64,000 nt of DNA, taken from contig CM055071.1 in NCBI GenBank assembly GCA_029204045.2, positions 16,141,161-16,205,160 on the forward strand. Direction: 5' to 3'. Positions 56,603-64,000 of the stretch are shown in pieces. The notes beneath the pieces are model-generated. The model saw only the letters and a list, made by a program, of their open reading frames with translations. It made no database searches and was not told where the DNA came from. Each line of letters begins with the position of its first letter. Position 1 is the stretch's first letter. This DNA is from Tillandsia leiboldiana (lineage: Eukaryota > Streptophyta > Magnoliopsida > Poales > Bromeliaceae). The position numbers and the translations under genes are program-made.

Positions 56603-57418
56603 GATAAGTTACTTGGTCTTGGTCAAACGAATAGATTGGGCCTTGGATATGATCGAACTTGTGAGGATCCAAGTTCGAGTGAACCGAAGTTCTTGCCGCA
56701 GTTGGTTTTTCCTCCTCCTCCAACGAAAATCGTTTCACCCAATGTTGACAAGCCTTTTACATCGCAATGGAATTCAATGTCAAATAAGGTATGTCATAAT
56801 TGTGGAGCAAAAGGGCACATAAGAATTTCATGCAAACATGGAGCAAATCAAGCGAATCATGCTTGGACTACCATCAAGAACACAAACCGAAAATCAAAAG
56901 AAAATCAACCAAGTGTCAAGATCAATGGTAGTACACCCCCCAAGACAACATCGATGTGGAAATCAGAGAAAGGTGATCAATCGAAGAAAACGAATTCACC
57001 AAGTAGTACAACATCACGATCATTGCCGATGTATTCTAATACTCGTAAGGTTTGGGTGCACAAAAGTGAACTCTTCTCTTGTCTTGTTATTCACACATCA
57101 CTACATGCATATGATAATTCATTTTGGTATTTGGATAGTGGTTGCTCACGGCACATGACCGGTGATAAAAACTATTTTAAGTCTTTTGAGAAAACCTTCG
57201 GAAGACTTGTTGTTTCCGGAGACGGTAGATCTTCAAAAATAGTTGGCAAAGGAATGATCACTATTCCAAATGGCCCAGTTTTGAACAATGTTTTATACGT
57301 TGAAGGCCTCAAGACTAATCTCATAAGTATTAGTCAATTGTGTGATGATGGTTTTTCAACTAATTTTCCTGCGATAGAATGTGTTGTAACTCATTTAAAT
57401 CATTCATTCTTTTCTTAA
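56603..57418 (+). pseudogene. Copia-1 gag C-terminus and protease
   Basis: Resumes the gene broken at 32131. It encodes LGLGQTNRLGLGYDRTC, a zinc knuckle CHNCGAKGHIRISC (56792-56833), a basic linker, and the copia protease WYLDSGCSRHMTGD (57125-57166; D-S-G active site) with LKTNLISISQLCDDGF. The frame is lost at 57416-57418; a shift after CVV is likely. Confidence 0.87.
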
Positions 57419-57509
57419 AGGGGTTAGATCACAGAATAATTGATATATAGTTCCTAATAAACCCATTGAACAATGTAACCTTGTTTCACTTGACACAGAA
57501 ATACTTTGA

Positions 57510-58157
57510 CATGAAAGGCTAGGTCACATGAACTTTAATGAACTATCTAGGATTACACATAAGGATGTTGTTAGAGATGTTCCTAAACTTAGCTTCAAAG
57601 AGAATACTGTGTGTGGTGGATGTCAAAAGAAAAAACAAACTAGATCCGCTCACAAGAATTTGAACCATGTAGGAACAAAACGGCTACTAGAATTATTGCA
57701 TATGGATTTAATAGAGCCAACTCGTCAACCTAGCTTGGGTGGAAAATGGTACATATTTTTCATGATTGATGATTTCTCTAGATTTTTATGGGTAGCATTT
57801 TTGAAAGAGAAAGTGAATACTTTCAATTCTTTTTATGATATTTGTCATCGTATTATAATTGTGAAAAATGAAAAGATTGTTCGTGTTCGCAGTGATAGAG
57901 GTGGAAAATTTATAAATTTAAAATTCATCGATTTTTGCTCTTCAAACGGCATAAAACATAAATTCTCTACACCTTATACACCACAACAAAACGGTGTAGT
58001 CGAGCGCAAAAATAGAGTTGTACAGGAGATAACGCGTGTTATGCTTCATAGCCGAAAACTTCCTTTATACTTTTGGAAAGCAGTTAACACCGCAGTCTAT
58101 GTGATCAATCGAATCTATTTGCGCCCGGATACTTTAAATACTCCATATGAACTATAG
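57510..58157 (+). pseudogene. Copia-1 integrase
   Basis: The pre-integrase zinc region (LGHMNFNEL then CGGCQKKKQTRS) is followed by the D,D-35-E core: HMDLIEP, RSDRGGKF and NGVVERKNR. It ends at a stop after NTPYEL (58155-58157). The integrase C-terminus follows in other frames (58160-58330: SRSYIF-like blocks are no longer readable in one frame). Confidence 0.87.
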
Positions 58158-58327
58158 TTTAGCAGAAATCGAATATCAAGTATTTTCGTATCTTCAGGAG
58201 TCGTTGTTACATTTTACGTGACCGTGAAAATCTTGAAAAATTCGACTCTCGTAGTGACGAAGGAATCTTTCTTGGTTATTCTACCAATAGTAGAGCATAT
58301 CGAATATACAATTTTGATTCTAAGACG

Positions 58328-59131
58328 ATGATAAAAACTATAAATGTTAAAGTAGATGAAACTTCTCATTTTTCTTCTGATAAATCTACTCTTGATATGA
58401 CTCTTGATGATGAATTATTTGGTGATGATGTTGCATCTTTGCATGATAAATCTACTAATAATCTTGATGCATCTCATGGTACTCCAAGTCCATCCAATTT
58501 ACATAATTCATCACATATCTCCTCGAGTACTCCTATACCTCAAACTCTTCGTATCTCCAAAGATCACCCTGAATCGAACATCATTGGAGATCCTCAAGAA
58601 GGAGTTCTCACTCGGAGACAATTGGAATGCAGAGTTGCATGTTATGTCTCCATGGTTGAATCCAAGAACATTGATAAAGTTCTTCATGATGAATATTGGA
58701 TTGAAGCTATGCAAGAAGAGCTAAATCAGTTTGAACGGAACAAGGTTTGGGAATTGACTAAGCACCCTAAGCAACAAAGTATCATTGGTACTAAATGGAT
58801 TTTCAAGAACATGAAAAATAAAGATGGTACCATTGTGAGGAACAAAGTGCGATTAGTTGCTCAGGGTTTCTCACAGGTTGAGGACATAGATTTTGATGAG
58901 ACTTTCGCCCCAGTTGCTTGTCTCGAGTCCATTCGTATACTCTTTGCGATTGCTTGTCATTTCAAAATTAAAGTTTTTCAAATAGATGTAAAGAGCGTAT
59001 TTTTAAATGATTATTTAAATAAAGAGGTTTATGTGGCTCAACCGAAAGGTTTCATTGATCATAAACTTCCGAATCATGTTTTTTGGTTGAAAAAGGCTCT
59101 TTACGGACTCAAACAAGTACCGCGAGTATAG
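58328..59131 (+). pseudogene. Copia-1 reverse transcriptase, first half
   Basis: Linker followed by copia RT: YWIEAMQEELNQFERNKVW, IGTKWIFKNM, RLVAQGFSQVEDIDFDETFA, FQIDVKSVFLNDYLNKEVY and KKALYGLKQ. It ends at TAG 59129-59131, where related proteins have Trp; G-to-A on this strand equals C-to-T on the other. Confidence 0.9.
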
Positions 59132-59518
59132 TATGAAAGATTAACGAAATATCTTTTAGAAAAGGGCTCGAGGGGGAGCCGATCGGACACTCTTTGTGAA
59201 GCATTTTTAGAATAACTTCATAGTAGCACAAATATATGTGGACGACATTGTGTTTGGTGTTACAACAAACAAGGATGCTTCCAAATTTGCCGAAACAATG
59301 AAAAGTGAATTTGAGATGTCCATGATGGGCGAGTTTACATATTTTCTTGAATTGCAAGTAAAACAATGAGAAGACGGAATTTATTTATGTCAATCCAAGT
59401 ATGCGAAGGAATTGGTCAAAAAATTCGGTTTGAAAAATTCTAAAGACTTTTCGACTCCAATGTGAACTAGCAAAAAGGGATTAGGAATGAATCTCATGGA
59501 GCGAGTGTAGACGAGAAA
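59132..59518 (+). pseudogene. Copia-1 reverse transcriptase, second half
   Basis: Broken by several stops and shifts. The catalytic YVDD is at 59235-59246 in QIYVDDIVFGVTT, followed by MKSEFEMSMMGEFTYFLELQ and KYAKELVKKFGLKNS. Confidence 0.85.
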
Positions 59519-60175
59519 TTGTATAGAAGTATGATTGGAAGTCTCCTCTACCTAACTACTAGTCGTCCGGATATTTCTTTCGGTGTCGGTATCTGTGCGC
59601 ATAATCAATCAACACTGAAAGAAATTCATCTGAAAGCTGTGAAAAGGATCATCCAGTACATGAAAGGAATGGTTAATTTCATAATTTGGTATCCTATGGG
59701 CACATCTCTTGATATTATAGGATATTCGGATGCAGATTGGGCTAGATCAGTGGATGATCGGAAAAGTACTAGTGGAGCATACTTTTATCTTGGCCATTGT
59801 CTTGTTGCATGGCATAGTAAAATACAAAACTGCATTGCTCTATCCACTGCCGAGGCAGAATATATCTCTGCGGGAAGTTGCTCTACTCAATTACTTTGGA
59901 TGAAAAGTGTGATGAGTGACTTTCGGATTCCTATATCCTCGGTGACTATTTTGTGTCACAATACCAGTGCCATCAATATTTCTAAAAACCCTGTGTTACA
60001 CTCGAGAATAAAACACATTAAATTAAGATATCACTTTTTGAGAGAACTAGTTGAATCGAGCATTCTTCAAATTTCCTATGTTTCTACTGATTATCAACTA
60101 GCCGATATTTTAACAAAACCTTTGGATAAAAAATATTTTATTTATTTGAAAAAAGCAATTGGTTCGCTTAAATGA
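59519..60175 (+). pseudogene. Copia-1 RNase H
   Basis: Open block from YRSMIGSLLYLTTSRPDI to the end of pol. It includes GYSDADWARSVDDRKSTSG, LSTAEAEYISAG, HNTSAINISKNPVLHSR and ADILTKPL, the standard copia RNase H order. Stop at 60173-60175. Confidence 0.9.
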
Positions 60176-61227
60176 TTTTTGAACCATTGCTAAGTTAGGT
60201 TTTGTTTTGTATTTTTGTTCTTTTTGTTTGTAAATATGCATTTTAGAACATTAACGGAGCATTAGCGATATTAACTTTAATTGCATCATTTCATATCTTG
60301 AGAATTTTATTATGATTTGGATATTATTATAACTCATTTGATGCAATGATTATTTTTATTAATTATTTCATCTTTAATTGATCAAAGCCATTACCTCACT
60401 CTATGATCTCTTGGTATTATTTTTATCTTATTTGATGATTGAAATAAGTATGAACACGAGATCAATTTTTGATTGAATACTTAATATCCTACATAATTAA
60501 TAGCCAATTGAGGGGGAGTTTATTTTAGTTTTTCATGCTCATAAGAAGTGGAAAGAGTTATATCTATTAGTGGAGTGTGAAAACTACTACCACATGGAGG
60601 AAAAAGCTACCATCTCGGTCATCCGAGTAGTGTGTGCAGCAACCATATATTTTTAAAAAGCATGGTTTTAATGGTTATCTTTATTAATCAATGCTTAATG
60701 GAATATTTGATTCATTCAATAATTCCAAGTTTGGTATAAGGTGTTTTTTTTGAAAGATGCTCAAAGAGTCACTCCCTAAAGCTTATTGACTAAATTAAAT
60801 TATTTAACTTATTAGGGATTTCAAACATTTTTTGATTTTGGTGCTTCATTTTCTTTGTTCAATTGATGATTTGATAAATTCATTACTCATTAGATCATGA
60901 TTGATGTTTCGAATTTGCTCAACTTTAGAGGTTACAATTTTTATAAATTGTTGTTTCACAATTTGGGATATTTTGATAGATTTCTTATAATCTAATTCTT
61001 TTCATCTGAAATGATACTTTTTTTTTAAAGTTGATATGCAAGAATGCTTACATACTTTTTCTGTTTCTGAAATTTTTCTAAATTTTTCTGGAGAAATAGT
61101 TGTATGTAGTCCGGACTAGCGTTAGTCAGTCCGGATCCCGAATGTTGGGATTTTCTACACAAATCCAGTACGAACTAACTCCCCGATGATCCGGACTGGG
61201 CGCTAGGGTTTTATATGAACGAAAGGG
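60176..61227 (+). other. Copia-1 3' spacer, LTR not intact
   Basis: AT-rich. It contains GAGGGGGAG (60510-60518), a possible polypurine tract, blocks shared with the Copia-2 spacer (60550-60650, 60731-60775), and near the end TCCGGA blocks (61110-61200) like the copia U3 arrays. No TATA or U5 follows, so the 3' LTR is missing or reduced to a U3 scrap. Confidence 0.6.
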
Positions 61228-62690
61228 TTTTTTTTTATTAAACGGGGTAAAACCCTATTTGATGTTGAAGGCAAAAGATACATAGTTCTCCCCACCTTTC
61301 CTGGAGGGCGGGCTATAAGACCCCAAACAGATCTGAACTACGAATACTACCCTCACATAGCCACGAGTACCTGGTCCTAAAACAAAAACAAAGAGGTACC
61401 GCTACATAATAAGCGACAAGGGAAATAATACAAGCTCAGCAACCACACCATCTTCGTTGTTCTCCGTTACCGTTACTGCCCACATATGTTATCAGCAAGA
61501 GTTTGGGCGGGGGAAACAATTATCAAACTCGAGATCCATACTAAGTTTGAAGGTTTCCTTCCTTGTTATCGTCGCCTCAATGGTAAAACTGCACTCCTTT
61601 TACTTGTATGCCCCCATCTAGAAGCGAAAGGAAAGCCATCAGTCTCAGTCTTTCGAACAGAGAGGCTTATCATAGTTCTCTCCGGTGTGAAACCACAAGC
61701 CAGGTCTGAATCCCATCCGCACCAAGGTCGAATCCTTCACCAGGCAATTCTGATCTGTGACCCAGACTCGAAAATTTACCCTCCCAACGCTTTGCTCCAC
61801 AATGTCAATGTAATAGAAATAATCTTCCCACACTCTCTCGTGCTGTTGATCTGATTGTCGAATATCCTGTGATTTCGCTCCATCCACAATACCCAGCATG
61901 TAGCTGCGACACACGCGTCGAGATACTCCTGTTCGCTCCGTGCTGTCATTAATCTAGTCCTCTTCCATCTGGTCGCTAGATCCCCTGTTTCGTGTAGTAA
62001 TGCTGTCAGCAAGAATTGATTATCCTACAGGATCCGCCTCCAGACCGAACGTGCATAGCGGCAGCGGAATAGAAGGTGTTCCAGATTTTCTTCATCGCCA
62101 AAACAGCAGACGCAGACGGACGGCCCATGCCAACCTCGTTTGATAAGCCGGTCCACAGTCATCGGCCTATTCCTTGCTGCCAACCAAAGGAAAATTTTGA
62201 TGCGTAGTGGTACCTTGATGCTCCAGAGATGTGGGATTCTGCGATCGTCAACACCGTCGAACATCAAAAAGCTGTAAGCACCCCTCGCACTGAAACTTCC
62301 CTTATTATCCCATCTCCAGACCAAGTCATCCGCGCCATGACTCAGTGTGATATTCCGAATCTCATTGTGGAGTTGCGCTAATTCGCTGTGTCCCACCGAG
62401 TCTTGCTCCAGCAGATTGCAAAAGCCGAGGTTAACCCTGCTGGCGAATCGCTGCATCCATCCTCTCACCGAGATGTGCCTATGTGAAGTCAAAGCGAACA
62501 GGTTCGGATAAACATTGCGCAGCGGCTTGTCCCCCGTCCATCTCGCATGCCAAAAGGAAGTTGTCGCTCTATCCCCGAGCTTGAAGGAAACCGAATTGTG
62601 GAAGGGTCCCGAGCAGCTTAGAACGCCCTTCCACAAAGGCGCACACTTTGTTGGAATTGCGCCTCCTGCACATGGCAATCTGCGCCTGTA
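61228..62690 (-). mobile_element. LINE (L1-like) 3' end, 5'-truncated
   Basis: Minus-strand remnant: C-terminus of the LINE ORF2, a 3' UTR of about 550 bp, and a short A tail seen as nine T at 61228-61236. The right edge near 62690 is where recognisable ORF2 sequence stops; 5' truncation is usual for LINEs. No target duplication could be fixed. Confidence 0.75.
61776..62690 (-). pseudogene. LINE ORF2 C-terminus (zf-RVT region)
   Basis: Encodes LGDRATTSFWHARWTGDKPL, DDLVWRWDNKGSFSARGAYS, VPLRIKIFLWLAARNRPMTV, the C-x-x-C cluster VCVCCFGDEENLEHLLFRC, and CVAATCWVLWMERNHRIF: the zinc-binding domain after RT in plant LINEs (zf-RVT, by recognition). One in-frame TAG at 62025-62027, where Gln (CAG) would fit. 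The frame then continues to a stop at 61776-61778. Confidence 0.85.
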
Positions 62691-62731
62691 ATGTGACACC
62701 CCCGGAACTTGGATTAGTCCTATATATAAAT
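62691..62731. other. short unassigned gap
   Basis: 41 bp between LINE and Copia-3; contains GTGACACCCCCGGAA. Nothing else seen. Confidence 0.4.
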
Positions 62732-64000
62732 TGTAGGTTTTTAAGGATCCACAAGGATCTAAATAGGTACTATCAAACAAGTAGAGGGGGGGTGAATAGC
62801 TGTAATACTTATAAAACCAAATCTCAGTGCAAAATAAAAACCAATGTGGAAAATAAAAACAGCACACCGAGATATACGTGGAAACTCCAATCCAGGAGAA
62901 AAACCACGGGACCAACACGCAATAACAATCCACTAAGAATAGAAGAATAACAAAGTGATTACCGACTCCACGGACTCAACCCCTCCTTCAGCTTCTTCGG
63001 ACCTTGCGCTGACCGGTTGGATGTCCACGCAATAACAATCCACTAAGAAAAGAAGAATAACAAGGTGATTACCGTCTCCACGGATTTAACCCCTCCTTCA
63101 ACTTCTTCGGACCTTGCGCTCCAACGATTGCACGTCCATTGCACACGTTCGAATCCACGAACGCCACTCGAATCCACGAGCACACGTTTCGAATCCACGA
63201 AACGCCTTTAGCACACCGAATCCACGATGCCACGTCGAATCCACGACGCAAATAGCCGATAAAGAATATAGGCTTCGATGGTGATCCTTTGCTGAGATTA
63301 TCAATGAAGATCCATGGGAAAAATCTCTAAGCAAAGATTAGATCAATTCGACAAAAGATATGTTCTTGAAAGAACCGTCGAATTGACCTAAAAGAGGCTA
63401 TAAAGAAGAACGATAAAAACCTAGCCTCTAGGGTTGCTCTCAAGTGTTTTATCAATTGATCGGCCGTGCTCCCCACATTTTTGAGAAACCCTAAATGTCT
63501 ATTTATAGTTTAGAAACCTTTGGAAAGAGATAAGAATCAAAAACTTACCTTGTCTGGAAATTTTCAGGACGGCGATCCGGATCGGATTTACTGTGATCCG
63601 GATCGTCGTAACGAGTCAGGCTATTCCAGAAAAACAGGGTTCGGGATGCGGATTGAAATGCCCGATCCGGATCGTTCATATATTCCAGCAAAAACCCATG
63701 TTCGGGATCCGGATCGAAATGACCTTTGATCCGGATCGGATTTGCCAATGAACAAGCACCCTTCGGGATCCGGATTGGACTGTCTGATCCGGATCCTGAA
63801 CATGTCCCATGTCCAGTTTTTGATTTTTATGCAATTAAAAATTCATCCAAGTGTTTCTACACTATAAGAAAGTATTCGGATCACCAAAATTATTTAGTTA
63901 ACCATACCTGATCCTTTTGAATACTTTCTTCTTGAGATTGATGTAACTGATCCACAATTCTTCAACTTCAATCTTCAAGACTCAAGACACTGAGTGTCAA
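62732..64000 (-). repeat. Copia-3 LTR, same family as Copia-2, runs off the window
   Basis: On plus it begins TGTAGGTTTTTA, the reverse of the Copia-2 LTR end, and follows that LTR to the window end, about 120 bp short of its start. It has TATTTATA at 63500-63507 (minus TATA), CGAATCCACGA repeats (63150-63245), GATCCGGATC blocks (63570-63800) and the duplicated U5 block. No primer site lies left of it, so it is the 3' LTR of a minus-strand element to the right, or a solo LTR. Confidence 0.88.

Larger units (their letters stand above)
29360..61227 (+). mobile_element. Copia-1: SIRE-like Ty1/copia element, split by B
   Basis: The left part, 29360-32131, has 5' LTR, primer site and most of gag. 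It resumes at 56603 with gag C-terminus, protease, integrase, RT and RNase H to 60175, then a long 3' non-coding spacer. The interruption is B, flanked by GATAA on both sides (32127-32131 and 56603-56607), and the gag reading resumes at the junction. No intact 3' LTR was found; a LINE 3' end begins at 61228. Gag, pol and YVDD-type RT resemble the SIRE group, by recognition. Dead: many stops and frameshifts. Confidence 0.87.

Noticed and set aside
61110..61227. Complete Copia-1 3' LTR
   Set aside because: Only TCCGGA blocks are seen; no TATA, U5 or CCCACA end, and the LINE tail starts at 61228.
62025..62933. A single 302-codon gene on minus
   Set aside because: Its first third is LTR sequence of Copia-3 read through by chance; only the part left of about 62690 is LINE ORF2.

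Overview
The window looks like repeat-dense plant nuclear DNA, most likely from a flowering plant with a large genome. The evidence is: chromovirus-type Ty3/gypsy elements with 2 to 4.4 kb LTRs and initiator-tRNA-Met primer sites, SIRE-like Ty1/copia elements, a CACTA transposon carrying a plant Transposase_24-type gene, and the 3' end of a plant LINE. The species cannot be named from the sequence. I found no host gene, tRNA, rRNA or CRISPR array. Almost all of the 64 kb is transposons inserted into transposons.

Layout, left nest (1-24465). P1 is a plus-strand Tekay-like gypsy element (1-11190, 5' LTR cut by the window edge). It sits in the 3' LTR of M1, a decayed minus-strand gypsy element (11191-20078). 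M1 in turn sits just before the polypurine tract of P0, an older plus-strand gypsy element of which only the tail and 3' LTR are visible (20079-24465). P0's LTR also carries a fragment of a copia LTR and several minisatellites.

Middle. After about 600 bp of unassigned DNA comes a 3.77 kb CACTA element (25064-28829, TSD TAC) with a multi-exon minus-strand gene.

Right nest (29360-about 61227). Copia-1 (SIRE-like, plus) was split in its gag gene by B, a minus-strand chromovirus (32132-56602, TSD GATAA). B was itself hit twice. C1, a plus-strand non-autonomous gypsy element with 4.4 kb LTRs, entered B's left LTR (33259-44277, TSD GGTAG). Copia-2, a copia element with an open gag and no pol, entered B's gag leader (49143-54323, TSD ATAAC). 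These three target-site duplications fix the order of insertion. A LINE 3' end (minus, 61228 to about 62690) and a copia LTR of the Copia-2 family (minus, 62732 to the window end) close the window.

How the parts work. Each autonomous element once encoded Gag, protease, reverse transcriptase/RNase H and integrase. P1, M1, B and Copia-1 now carry stops or frameshifts, C1 has almost no coding sequence, and Copia-2 keeps only gag. C1 and Copia-2 therefore look like parasites of related autonomous copies. The most interesting signals are non-coding. Three gypsy elements share a hairpin between primer site and gag whose loop holds the palindrome CTGCAG, as in retroviral dimerisation loops. Consensus splice sites could remove the very long leader (with primer site and hairpin) before gag translation. 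A second conserved hairpin precedes the polypurine tract in four gypsy elements, and the copia LTRs carry TCCGGA arrays upstream of TATA.
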